Positions 18,848 to 26,430 of a stretch of 40,767 nucleotides of DNA are shown one piece after another; the first letter of the stretch is position 1, and every line of letters begins with the position of its first letter. The DNA is from Acidobacteriota bacterium. GTDB taxonomy: Bacteria; Acidobacteriota; Terriglobia; Acidiferrales; UBA7541. A program made the translations under genes and the position numbers. The notes under the pieces were generated by a model. It was given only the letters and a program-made list of their open reading frames with translations. It did not search any database and was not told the origin of the DNA. Location: NCBI GenBank assembly GCA_003224235.1, contig QHYU01000167.1:1-40767 (forward strand). The letters are read 5' to 3'.

Positions 18848-20554
18848 CTATGTCCCGCCCGCTCGCGCCTCCACAGCCTGTGCGGCGCCTCGATAGCGGA
18901 CCAGGAGCAGGGTCACATCATCGGCTTGGCCAGCGCCGCAGGTGAACTCGACCACCGCATTGAGGATGTTGCCTTGCAACTCTTCGAGCGGTGCGCTGGC
19001 GTGCCGCGCCACCACGTCCTTCAACCGCGCTGTGCTGAATTCCTCGTCCACTGGACTCTTGGCCTCGGTGACGCCGTCGCTGAACAACACGAGGGTGTCG
19101 CCGGGCTGCAAGACGAATGCCGAGCTCTTAAATGTGGCATCCGGGAGGAGCCCTACCGGCAAGCATTCGGCGGGAAAGGCAGACTCCGCTCTGCCGTCGC
19201 GGAGGAGCAGGGGAGAGGGGTGGCCGGCGTTGATGAATTCAAAGCGGCCGGCGGTGTCGAGGATGCCGAAGAACACCGTGGCATAGCGTTCCACCCGGGA
19301 GTGAGCGCAGAGGAAGCGGTTGACGTGCGCGAAAACGTCCGCGGCCTGCTGGCCGACGGCCAGGCCGCTAAGCGCGCCCTGGAGCATGGTGGTCACCAGC
19401 GCCGCCCCAAGCCCTTTACCGGAGACGTCGGCGATGATGAAAGCGGTGCGATTCGAGCCCAACTCGACCACGTCGAAGTAGTCCCCACCCACGGTCAGGC
19501 AGGGTTGGTTGATGCCGCTCACCTGCAAGTGAGGCCAGCGGGGAAATTCACGAGGGAGCAGCGCCTGCTGGATATCACGCGCGATGGTGAGTTCTTGCTC
19601 CAGGCGTTGCCGCTCGCGTTCGCGCTCGACCAGTCGCGCATTGTCGATAACGCTGGCAGCTTCCACAGCCAGGGCATCGAGGATCTGCCGCTCCAGGCCG
19701 GAAAACGCCGCCGGCTGCCTGCTATCGAGGTAGAGCACTCCGAGGAGTTCTCCGCGGGGTGTCTCGGAAGCATTCTCGACTTCGCGCTGGGCCATGGTAT
19801 ATAGGGGAATCACGACCACAAAACGGAGCTGCTGCGCGATGATGCTCTGCGCGGCTTTCAGGTCCAGGGCGCCGGCCTGCTCAACGTCTTCGGTGACCAG
19901 GGCGCGGTGCTGCTCGAGCGTGGCGCGAATGGCGGTCTGGCTTGGCTCGAGTCCCTCGGTGGGGAGGCTGCGCGCGCCGCGCTGCCGGGCCAGGCGCACG
20001 CGCATTCCCCCGGTGGAGGCCGGTTCGAGTAGCAAGCCGCGGTCGGCATCGGTCAGCGCGATGGCGTGGTCCACCATCGTGCCCAACACGGCGTCCAGCG
20101 GCAGATGCGAGTGCAGCAGGGCCGTGGCCTCCAGCAACAGGCTCAGCTTGCGCAGACCTCCCGCGCCAGACTCGGCCGTGCTCAGCTGCTCCATCCGGGA
20201 AAGAAGCTGTGGGAGCGATTCGGTACCTTGGCCGACGTGGAAGATCAGTTCGTACGAGTCGGGGAGGCCGAAGTTGATCGTATCGCCATCGCGCAAGGGC
20301 CGCGAGTCCACTCTCTCGCCGTTGATGAACAGGCCGCGGCGCTGCCCGCGGTCTTGCAGGCGAAAGTCGCCTTTTTCGTACACCAACGCGGCGCATTCCC
20401 GCGAGATCCGCCGGTCGGGAAGTTGAAGGTGATTGCCGGTCTCGCCGCCGCGGCCGATCAGGAAGGGCGTATGGGCTACGCGAACCACTCGGCGGCTGCC
20501 ATCAGGCCCGATCAATTCCAGCACAGCCTCGGGAATGATCTGTGTATCCGTCAT
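18848..20554 (-). CDS. FHA-GAF-SpoIIE (PP2C-type) Ser/Thr phosphatase, RsbU-like
   Basis: A 568-residue cytoplasmic signalling protein. Domains in order: FHA (about 25-105; FLIGR, RRISRECA and a GLFINGE loop), which normally binds phosphothreonine; GAF (about 130-310); a charged coiled linker (about 310-335, ERERERQRLEQELTIARDIQ); and a SpoIIE/PP2C phosphatase (340-560) with the metal-site motifs GGDYFDVVEL, IADVSGKG, NAGHPSP and FSDGVTEA. It probably dephosphorylates an anti-anti-sigma factor or kinase targets. The FHA domain makes the convergent kinase at 15622 a plausible upstream partner, by inference from position. No clear Shine-Dalgarno precedes the ATG. Confidence 0.9.
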   Translation of the reverse strand: MTDTQIIPEAVLELIGPDGSRRVVRVAHTPFLIGRGGETGNHLQLPDRRISRECAALVYEKGDFRLQDRGQRRGLFINGERVDSRPLRDGDTINFGLPDSYELIFHVGQGTESLPQLLSRMEQLSTAESGAGGLRKLSLLLEATALLHSHLPLDAVLGTMVDHAIALTDADRGLLLEPASTGGMRVRLARQRGARSLPTEGLEPSQTAIRATLEQHRALVTEDVEQAGALDLKAAQSIIAQQLRFVVVIPLYTMAQREVENASETPRGELLGVLYLDSRQPAAFSGLERQILDALAVEAASVIDNARLVERERERQRLEQELTIARDIQQALLPREFPRWPHLQVSGINQPCLTVGGDYFDVVELGSNRTAFIIADVSGKGLGAALVTTMLQGALSGLAVGQQAADVFAHVNRFLCAHSRVERYATVFFGILDTAGRFEFINAGHPSPLLLRDGRAESAFPAECLPVGLLPDATFKSSAFVLQPGDTLVLFSDGVTEAKSPVDEEFSTARLKDVVARHASAPLEELQGNILNAVVEFTCGAGQADDVTLLLVRYRGAAQAVEARAGGT

Positions 20555-20686
20555 CGGCGCACAGGAGGCGGAGAAATCTTATCACGGCGCACAAACGAGG
20601 GAGGGCCTTAACCAGGCCGGAAGGGCAGAGGGGGACCCCCGGGCGTGAATCGGAAGCCCCGCTCGGATTCAGACTCGAGTTCCGAA

Positions 20687-21103
20687 CTAAGTTTTGGGTT
20701 TAGTGGCTTTAGATTTTTCGGGCGCCATACCTGGAGCTTCGCCGGTGGACTTAGGTTCCAGAACCTTCACACGGCGGGCGATTTTCTTGCCGTTCTCCTC
20801 ATCGTAGTAGACGATGACTTTGGCGTCCTTGGCCAGGTTGCCCTGCACCTTGGTTTCGGCAGTGCGCGCAAAAGTCCACTCACTCTTCTTCTTTCCCACC
20901 GCCTTGGCGATCACCAAGCTGGTGTCGGTCGTCGCCACAAGCTTGCCGGTGGCTTGGTGGGCCTTAGCTTTTTCCGTAGCTTTGGTGGACGGCGTAGCTG
21001 TTTTGCCCGTGGCCTTTGCAGGCGCCGTAGTTTGCGCCGCCCAGCAAGTACAGGCCAACAAAAAAAACACAGCAGTTAACAGAACCCATGTCTTCTTGCT
21101 CAT
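20687..21103 (-). CDS. Small exported Lys/Ala/Thr-rich protein
   Basis: A 138-residue protein with a clear signal peptide (KKTW then a hydrophobic run, cleavage after CWA). It continues with an Ala/Thr/Lys-rich low-complexity linker (about 25-48) and a compact domain (about 50-120: GKLVATTDTSLVIAK, EWTFARTAETKV, VIVYYDEENGKKIARRVKVLE) resembling small OB/DUF5666-like periplasmic domains. I chose the ATG at 21103 over the longer frame because GAGGAGGG precedes it and the signal peptide begins there. The role is unknown. It is divergent from the antiporter, with a 142-bp shared upstream region. Confidence 0.75.
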   Translation of the reverse strand: MSKKTWVLLTAVFFLLACTCWAAQTTAPAKATGKTATPSTKATEKAKAHQATGKLVATTDTSLVIAKAVGKKKSEWTFARTAETKVQGNLAKDAKVIVYYDEENGKKIARRVKVLEPKSTGEAPGMAPEKSKATKPKT

Positions 21104-21245
21104 CGGATTTGCCCTCCTCTGGCTGGAGCGCATCATCCCTCTAAACTCTGGAAGCGTCAAGCGATCCGAGGCAATATTGTGCCATGCGGCACATTGGACT
21201 TGCCACCTGTCGCCCAGAAACGCTACAAGTCACGGTGAAAACGCC

Positions 21246-22712
21246 ATGAGCACCCCATCCGCTCGAAAGCGATATTTCTGTTTCTTGTCCGCAGCACTCC
21301 TGCTAGGCGGTTATTCCGCCACTGCTCAGCGGCTCATGGGGGCCACCCAAGCCGTGCCACCGGCGGGCCATGGTGATCCCGTGGCGCCAATCCTCTTGGC
21401 GCTGGTCCTGATTGCTCTCGGGGCGGCCCTAGGTGGACGGGCGATGAGCCGCCTCGGCCAGCCTGCAGTATCGGGGGAGCTGTTGATCGGGATGCTGGTG
21501 GCCAACCTCGGTTATTACTTTCATGAGCCGGTGCTCACCCTCCTGCGCGAGGGCGAGACCGTCCGGAGAATCCTGGATATGGCCCTGGTGCTAAACGTCG
21601 GCTTGGGCCGCGCCGCGCAGCTGGTGTTGCCCGCCGGGGGGCACGCCGATCGCCTGGCGCAAATCCTGAGCGGCGAGTCAGGAATGGCAGCGATTTCCGT
21701 CTATGCCTTTGTGGACCTGCTCTCCCGCATCGCCATCATCGTGTTGATGTTCCTGGTGGGTCTGGAAACCAGCGTCAATGAGATGCGGCGCGTGGGCAGG
21801 ACGGCGCTGCTGGTCGCGGCGCTCGGCGTCGTAGTTCCTTTTTTGCTGGGTCTCGGGGCGATGGCTTTGCTGCAACCCGAGGCGCCGCTGGGCACGCGCC
21901 TCTTCATCAGCGGCATTCTGACCGCTACCAGTGTGGGCATCACCGCGCGGGTGTTGCGCGATCTCCAGCAGAGCTATCGTACCGAGGCCAAGATCATCCT
22001 CGGCGCAGCGGCGATTGACGACGTGCTCGGGCTCCTGGTGTTGGCCGTGGTCAGCGCGCTGGTGGCGACGGGCACGATCGGTTGGCTGCGTGTGGCGGGG
22101 ATTGTGACGAAATCGGCGGTGTTTCTGTTCGGCTCGGTTGCCATCGGGCTGTGGATCACCCCGCGAGTGGTGAAGCGGCTCGCGCGGCTCGAGATCGAAA
22201 ACCTGAAGCTGCTTTTCGGTCTAGGGTTCGCCTTCTTATTTTCTTGGCTGGCAAACGCGTTCGGCCTGGCCACGGTCGTCGGCGCTTTCGCCGCAGGGCT
22301 GGTGCTGGAAGGTTTCTTCGACAAAGAGCTCCAGGGCCACTCGCTGCGCGATCTGCTCTCCCCGCTCGAATCGCTGATTGTGCCGGTCTTCTTTGTCCTG
22401 ATGGGGATGCAGGTGAAGTGGGAAACCTTGGCGGACAGGAAGATCGTCTTGATTGCGGCGGCGCTGACACTGGCGGCGATTCTCGGCAAAGTGGTTTCCG
22501 GGCTGGGGTGCAGCCGTAAACTCAGCCGCCTGACAGTGGGCATCGGGATGATGCCGAGGGGTGAGGTGGGGCTGATTTTCGCCGGCATCGGAAAAGGGCT
22601 TGGAGTGGTCAGCGATGGAGTCTTTTCCGCCGTGGTGATTATGGTGATGGTCACCACGCTGCTGACGCCGCCCCTGCTGAAGCTCACCCTGCAGCGTCAC
22701 CCGCCGGATTGA
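21246..22712 (+). CDS. CPA2-family cation:proton antiporter (KefB/NapA-like)
   Basis: A 488-residue membrane protein with an N-terminal signal-like segment and about 12 hydrophobic helices. CPA2 landmarks include GQPAVSGELLIGML in the early helices, MFLVGLE, the TATSVGITARVL repeat and GAAAIDDVLGLLVL, whose paired acidic residues form the ion site. It exchanges Na+ or K+ for H+ across the inner membrane. A short loop rich in Gly and Ala lies between helices 3 and 4 (about residues 115-150). There is no C-terminal RCK/TrkA-N domain, so it is a short-form antiporter without that regulation. I chose the ATG at 21246 because the long upstream frame runs antisense through the neighbouring gene. 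Confidence 0.88.
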   Translation: MSTPSARKRYFCFLSAALLLGGYSATAQRLMGATQAVPPAGHGDPVAPILLALVLIALGAALGGRAMSRLGQPAVSGELLIGMLVANLGYYFHEPVLTLLREGETVRRILDMALVLNVGLGRAAQLVLPAGGHADRLAQILSGESGMAAISVYAFVDLLSRIAIIVLMFLVGLETSVNEMRRVGRTALLVAALGVVVPFLLGLGAMALLQPEAPLGTRLFISGILTATSVGITARVLRDLQQSYRTEAKIILGAAAIDDVLGLLVLAVVSALVATGTIGWLRVAGIVTKSAVFLFGSVAIGLWITPRVVKRLARLEIENLKLLFGLGFAFLFSWLANAFGLATVVGAFAAGLVLEGFFDKELQGHSLRDLLSPLESLIVPVFFVLMGMQVKWETLADRKIVLIAAALTLAAILGKVVSGLGCSRKLSRLTVGIGMMPRGEVGLIFAGIGKGLGVVSDGVFSAVVIMVMVTTLLTPPLLKLTLQRHPPD

Positions 22713-22759
22713 GGCATGCTTCGGCGTTCCCACCGCTTCTCAGTCGCCGGCTGGACTGT

Positions 22760-23650
22760 TTAGGATGGAGTCCGTGCAGTTGCCGCTCGCCGGGCGATGT
22801 ATTCGGCCGCATATGCCGAAAAGGCTTTCTCGAGTCGTTGCGTGATCGGCCCGGGAGCAGAAGCCCCGGGGCGGCCAATCGCGCGGCCTTCGATCTCGCC
22901 CACGCCCAGCAGGCAGCGGTTGGTCGAGGAGATGAAAACCTCGTCCGCCGCGAACAAGTCTTCGGGGCGAAGCGCCTGCTCGACGATAGGCACGTTGGTG
23001 TCGGGGCCGATCTCGAGCAGGATGGCGCGAGTGACGCCTTCGAGACATCCGGAGTTGAGCGGCGGGGTTAGCACCTTGCCTCCCCGCACGCAGAAGATAT
23101 TCGCCGCGGTGCACTCGGCCACCTCGCCGCGTTCATTGAGCAGCACCACTTCATCGAACCCCTGCTGCTGCGCTTCGCCGAGGCTCCACACGTTCACGAG
23201 CCACGATGTCATCTTGGTCCCGGCAAGCGGCGAAGCGGCGTGGCGCCCATGCTCGCGCAAGGCCAGGCGCGCCGGCTCACGATAAGCGGGCAGGCCGGCC
23301 GTATACATCAGTAAGTCCACCTCCGGAAGCGGTTCGTCGCTTTGCCAGAAGCCAGTCTTATTGTAGAGGATGTAGATGCGCGCGGTGCCTTCCCTTACCT
23401 GATTGGCGCGCAGCAACTCGCCCAACTGGGTGCGCACCTTAGTGGCATCGAACGGGAAGGGCATGCGCGTGCGCGCGGCGTCCTTCTGCAAGCGCCGCCA
23501 GTGGCGTTCGTAGGCAAAGGCTTCGCCGTCGAAAATCTGCAGAGTGGTGAATATTCCGTAGCCGGAGAGCAGGCCCGCTTGGCCGGGTGATAGCCGGACG
23601 TTTTCGATGGGCACCAAGCGGTCATTGTGAAAGATGTGGCGATGGATCAT
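22760..23650 (-). CDS. Class IV PLP aminotransferase (BCAT / D-amino acid aminotransferase / aminodeoxychorismate lyase type)
   Basis: A 296-residue fold-type IV PLP enzyme. The Schiff-base lysine is Lys146 in GTKMTSW, and the cofactor-binding Glu179 lies in EVAECTAANIFCV. N-terminal SPGQAGLLSGYGIFTTL and C-terminal GCLEGVTR and SSTN motifs agree with IlvE/Dat/PabC enzymes, which cannot be separated with confidence here. Length is normal for the family. It is convergent with the antiporter. No clear Shine-Dalgarno precedes the ATG, and upstream lies only a decayed groES. Confidence 0.88.
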   Translation of the reverse strand: MIHRHIFHNDRLVPIENVRLSPGQAGLLSGYGIFTTLQIFDGEAFAYERHWRRLQKDAARTRMPFPFDATKVRTQLGELLRANQVREGTARIYILYNKTGFWQSDEPLPEVDLLMYTAGLPAYREPARLALREHGRHAASPLAGTKMTSWLVNVWSLGEAQQQGFDEVVLLNERGEVAECTAANIFCVRGGKVLTPPLNSGCLEGVTRAILLEIGPDTNVPIVEQALRPEDLFAADEVFISSTNRCLLGVGEIEGRAIGRPGASAPGPITQRLEKAFSAYAAEYIARRAATARTPS

Positions 23651-23717
23651 GGCCGTATTCTAGCGCGGGTACCGCGTTCTTTGGAAGGAAACGACGCAGC
23701 ACCAGCATTCGTTCATA

Positions 23718-23739
23718 GGACAGGCATTCGGGCCTGTCC
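23718..23739. repeat. REP-like short palindrome
   Basis: Arms GGACAGGC (23718-23725) and GCCTGTCC (23732-23739) are perfectly complementary around a 6-nt loop, in non-coding DNA. It has the shape of a dispersed extragenic palindrome, but only one copy is present here. Confidence 0.35.
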
Positions 23740-23820
23740 ACTCAAACGCCGGTGGGATTCTGGCGGGTGGCAGTAGCCTGGGCCATGCGAGAACGTTAGG
23801 ATCTTGATGTCGTTGGCGGT

Positions 23821-24019
23821 CTATTTGCCGAACAAAATCCGATCGGGGTTCACATCGAGGGGGATCGGATCCCTCGGCCCTCTTCGATCGTGCCGGCTCC
23901 AACGGCCATCACTTCGCCCTCCTGGGGCTTCTCTTTGGCCGTTTCGGGGATGATGCCCTTCGCGTTTTCTTCCTCTTCCAGCCTCCTTACCAGGACGCGG
24001 GAGTCGCGTGCACAGTCAT
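23821..24019 (-). pseudogene. groES: Decayed groES (co-chaperonin 10) remnant
   Basis: On the - strand, GGGAGG precedes an ATG at 24019, but that frame stops after ten codons. A shifted frame reads VLVRR then [17 protein letters not shown] and [13 protein letters not shown], an unmistakable GroES core. After about 23880 a third frame reads [14 protein letters not shown], the next GroES segment, and stops at TAG (23821-23823). So two frame changes have occurred and the last ~25 residues of GroES are missing. No groEL lies adjacent. An intact groES must exist elsewhere. This is a second, non-functional copy or a relic of a moved operon. Confidence 0.8.
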
Positions 24020-24051
24020 TTCTCTAACCTCCCGTTATTCTATGACGACAT

Positions 24052-24726
24052 CTAAGGGTGAAAAGTGTTCCTGTTCTTCTGTCGCGCCACTTCCAGGTTG
24101 TCGGCTTCTCTCTTCTGGCGATCGCTTTCTTTCTGCAGATCCTCTCGCCCCTCCAGCTTCACAGATTCGGCAATCGCAGCATCGGCCTGTCCATCCAGCC
24201 GTTTCGAAAACATGACAAGCCCAAAGGAGTTCAGCAAGCTGGAACGGAAAAGGTTTATCGAGTACTGCGAATCTTCCCAGCGGGCGATGACCTTTTCTGT
24301 GGACCGATACAGCTCGTTCGTCGGGAAGCTGATCTGAGCTTCTGGCCTCGTTGTAGTTCCGTACTTGGTCGAGACGGCTTGTATCATGTCCTCGGCCGTT
24401 AGCCCTTGTGTGGCGTGCCGATCATAGGTCACCAAAATCTTGTACAGCTCGCCATTGTAGAAGCTGAAGAAAACCTGCCGCACGGAGTCGGCTTGGAGCG
24501 AAGAGTCAGAAGAGTCTCGCGGCCACCACGCCAACTCTTGAATGACTGCCGGGTGCTTGTGGATCAGCTTTGTGTGGAGCGGTTGTGAATCAATCTGCTT
24601 CGATAGTTCGACCAAGCTCATTCCGAACGAAAAGTTCCGATACTTGGAAAGGTCCTGCCCGTAAATCAAAGGAGCCGAAAGCAGGATCATAACGACCGAA
24701 ATGACCACACGGCGCATCATTTTCAT
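24052..24726 (-). CDS. Exported protein of unknown function with charged coiled C-terminus
   Basis: A 224-residue protein with a signal peptide (MKMMRR plus a hydrophobic run, cleavage near IYGQ). The body (about 25-180: FSFGMSLVELSKQID, SVRQVFFSFYNGELYKI, EDMIQAVSTKYG, ALARW-like IARWED) resembles a diffuse group of acidobacterial exported proteins with no assigned function. The tail (about 195-224) is highly charged and probably alpha-helical. AGGGAGA lies about 8 nt before the ATG. The decayed groES begins 32 bp downstream on the same strand. Confidence 0.7.
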   Translation of the reverse strand: MKMMRRVVISVVMILLSAPLIYGQDLSKYRNFSFGMSLVELSKQIDSQPLHTKLIHKHPAVIQELAWWPRDSSDSSLQADSVRQVFFSFYNGELYKILVTYDRHATQGLTAEDMIQAVSTKYGTTTRPEAQISFPTNELYRSTEKVIARWEDSQYSINLFRSSLLNSFGLVMFSKRLDGQADAAIAESVKLEGREDLQKESDRQKREADNLEVARQKNRNTFHP

Positions 24727-24755
24727 GTGAATGTCTCCCTCGAAAAATTAAAGAT

Positions 24756-25077
24756 TCAGATCCAGGGCTCGCTTTCGAATCGCAAGGATTCCGGCAAAAG
24801 GGCGGCTTGCTCGATCAGCATGGTTCCCGTGTTGGTGGTGTCTTCCATTAGCGTCTCCGGCGTTTGCAGTGGCGCTCAAGACCGCCACGCGGCTCTCGGG
24901 CTTGGATCTGTTATCGACGCCATAGTAAGTTTCGATTTCCTGTTTGATGAAAAATAAAGCCAGGACAACCAGAATGGCGCCCGCGCAAACCACAAAGTCC
25001 AGGCTTGCGGAGGGGTGCCAGAACACCGTCAGGAGCAACGCCGTAATGGAAACCCACTTCATGATTTTCGTGACCAT
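24756..25077 (-). CDS. Small membrane protein with an apparent frameshift in its C-terminal half
   Basis: The first ~75 residues (ATG at 25077) hold two hydrophobic helices (about 7-20 and 27-44, ending FFIKQEIETYYGVD). In that frame the tail becomes His/Arg-rich and ends at 24748. The next frame, from 24848, reads MEDTTNTGTMLIEQAALLP then ESLRFESEPWI and stops at 24756. That looks far more like genuine protein, so a one-base change near 24850-24880 is likely. Alternatively the second part is a separate 30-residue peptide. The ribosome site is poor. Function unknown. Confidence 0.5.
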
Positions 25078-25124
25078 GGGCTAGCTCGTTTCTCCGTCCG
25101 ATTTCCCATTACCGGAGAAGTGAG

Positions 25125-25145
25125 GGGGCGGACTTAGCCCGCCCC
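25125..25145 (-). terminator. GC hairpin downstream of the ABM gene
   Basis: GGGGCGG (25125-25131) pairs with CCGCCCC (25139-25145) around a 7-nt loop, 26 nt beyond the ABM stop codon on the - strand. It has no U-tract, so it is a candidate only. Confidence 0.3.
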
Positions 25146-25171
25146 GCACCGAACGAAAAGACCTGCAAGCT

Positions 25172-25492
25172 CTAGGTCGCTACGGCAGCGGCGATCTTGT
25201 GGAAGGTCGAGTTGGAAACCTCATAGGTTTCAACCTGAGGAGTTCCCTCAACCACTCCCGCCAGGATCTTCGTCACTTCTGGATAGGTCCCGCGGTTGTA
25301 AGCTTCCGCGTTCTCTGCTCTTTCCCACAAACTGATTCCGAATGCTTCCCTTCCGCCCGGAGCAACGAACGTGATTTCGTCCTGGAACCCTTTCTGTTTT
25401 CGAAGCAGGGGAATGATTTCCTTCTCCAGCCTCTGGGTCAACTCGGCAGCGCTATTGAGCTTCAGATGCATGGACACTCTGCGTGCAAACAT
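25172..25492 (-). CDS. ABM-like (antibiotic biosynthesis monooxygenase fold) small protein
   Basis: A 106-residue single-domain protein (MFARRVSMHLKL..., then LEKEIIPLLRKQKGFQDEI, ISLWERAENAEAY and a C-terminal TYEV) matching the dimeric alpha+beta-barrel/ABM superfamily of small cytoplasmic proteins. Members include monooxygenases and heme-degrading or stress proteins. Function cannot be assigned from fold alone. I chose the ATG at 25492 because AAGGAGAG lies 6 nt before it. It is transcribed from a near-consensus promoter shared back to back with a now-dead XRE copy. The same 5' end (12 identical residues) reappears at 26022 as a remnant. Confidence 0.8.
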   Translation of the reverse strand: MFARRVSMHLKLNSAAELTQRLEKEIIPLLRKQKGFQDEITFVAPGGREAFGISLWERAENAEAYNRGTYPEVTKILAGVVEGTPQVETYEVSNSTFHKIAAAVAT

Positions 25493-25581
25493 GTCACTCT
25501 CCTTGGTTCTCATGGGCCAAGGGGAATTCACATAACCTCCGTTAGTTCAGACAAACTGGAGACTCCCTTAGTCCGCTAACC

Positions 25582-25610
25582 AAAATAGGTGAATTAACTT
25601 GCTCTGTCAA
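25582..25610 (-). promoter_or_regulatory. Near-consensus promoter of the ABM gene
   Basis: On the - strand TTGACA (25610-25605), a 17-bp spacer and TATTTT (25587-25582). The predicted start is near 25575. The opposite-direction boxes of the same module (TTGCTC 25599-25604 and GATTAT 25622-25627) abut it and are weakened relative to copy 2. Confidence 0.6.
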
Positions 25611-25664
25611 GCGGAATTTTAGATTATTTTCCATACTAATCTAATTCAGTTAAGCGAGCGGAGG

Positions 25665-25856
25665 CACGCGTAGATGTTTGTTTCGTGATCAAACAGCGGC
25701 TGGAAGAATTGGGGCTTGAGCAGATCTGGCGGCTGGCGCCGAAGTGACAGAGTCCTACATTCCAGTTGCTGACCCCCCAAAAAGCGCTACAGCAGCTTTC
25801 GCAATTGGGTGACTTCCAGCGCTGGGGAGCTTTCAACAGCGCAAGGAAGAATTCGG
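25665..25856 (+). pseudogene. Dead 5' copy of the XRE regulator gene
   Basis: Aligns with the first ~75 codons of the regulator at 26200 (VIKQRLEELGLEQ against VVKQRLEELGVEQ). The Shine-Dalgarno GGAGG (25660-25664) is kept, but the GTG start is destroyed by a deletion. Four bases (AGAG) are missing after CAG at 25723, and TGA at 25745-25747 then closes the frame. Homology fades after about 25856, so the rest of the gene was lost or never duplicated. Confidence 0.8.
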
Positions 25857-26022
25857 CGGGTGGGTTAGTAGTGCCTACGACGAGATGGGAAGGTTCGGAG
25901 AACCCTTCTCGTGAGTTGGTCCGCAGCACCCCCTCGGCCTGTTCCTTAATCCCCTTCGTATGCATTGGAAATCTCTTCTCTTCTTGTAGTTTCAGATGCA
26001 TGGAGACTCTGCGTGCAAACAT
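25857..26022 (-). pseudogene. 5' remnant of a second ABM gene
   Basis: The ATG at 26022 sits behind a preserved AAGGAGAGG site and encodes MFARRVSMHLKL, identical to the start of the ABM gene. The following residues diverge, with at most weak resemblance around EGFSEPSHLVVG. The open frame runs to 25636, but its later part is simply antisense to the dead XRE copy. Its -10 box is decayed (CATTCT in place of TATTTT), so expression is doubtful. Confidence 0.65.
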
Positions 26023-26430
26023 GTCCTCTCCTTGGTTGTCATGGCCAAGGGCCGATTTCAGATAACCACTTTGGTTTAGATTATCTTATGACCCTCTCAG
26101 TCCTTAATCAGAATGGATGAATTAACTTGACCTGTCAAAAAGAATCTGGGATTATTTCCAAGGTTTGATCTGATCCAGTTAATCGAGCGGAGGTACTCTG
26201 TGGATGTTTCTCTAGTGGTTAAACAGCGGCTGGAAGAATTGGGGGTTGAGCAGAGAGATCTGGCGGCTGCCGCCGAAGTGACGGAGTCTTACATTTCCCA
26301 GTTGCTGACTCGCAAGAAATTGCCCCCCGCGCCTGACCGAACAGATATTTACGGCAAAATGGAAAAATTCTTAAAGCTCCCGAGCGGTAAGCTTTCGAAG
26401 CTGGCTGACATCCAGCGCAAGGAAGAATTG
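25991..26430. repeat. Copy 2 of the tandem duplication (dead ABM 5' end, divergent promoters, live XRE 5' end)
   Basis: Partner of 25461-25856. Here the XRE side is intact (GTG start, good +-strand promoter) and the ABM side is a remnant with a decayed -10 box. Confidence 0.85.
26127..26155 (+). promoter_or_regulatory. Promoter of the XRE regulator with overlapping palindromic operator
   Basis: TTGACC (26127-26132), a 17-bp spacer and GATTAT (26150-26155). The -35 box lies inside the palindrome TTGAC-CT-GTCAA (26127-26138), which also carries the - strand -35 TTGACA. A dimeric repressor bound here would block both directions. Autoregulation is inferred. Confidence 0.55.

Larger units (their letters stand above)
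25461..25856. repeat. Copy 1 of a tandem duplication (ABM 5' end, divergent promoters, dead XRE 5' end)
   Basis: Matches 25991-26430, offset by about 530 bp at the left end. Near-identical blocks are the ABM 5' end (25461-25525 against 25991-26052), the XRE 5' coding region (AAACAGCGGCTGGAAGAATT at 25691 and 26221), and CAGCGCAAGGAAGAATT (25837-25853 and 26413-26429). The sequence between blocks is alignable with substitutions and short indels. Confidence 0.85.

Noticed and set aside
18758-19804. 348-codon + strand frame opposite the phosphatase
   Set aside because: Antisense to clear SpoIIE and GAF motifs; no ribosome site.
23660-23902. 80-codon - strand frame
   Set aside because: It overlaps the groES remnant and the palindrome, with no ribosome site.
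25636-26022. 128-codon - strand frame as a full gene
   Set aside because: Only the first 12 codons match the ABM gene. The rest is antisense to the dead XRE copy, so it is listed as a remnant.
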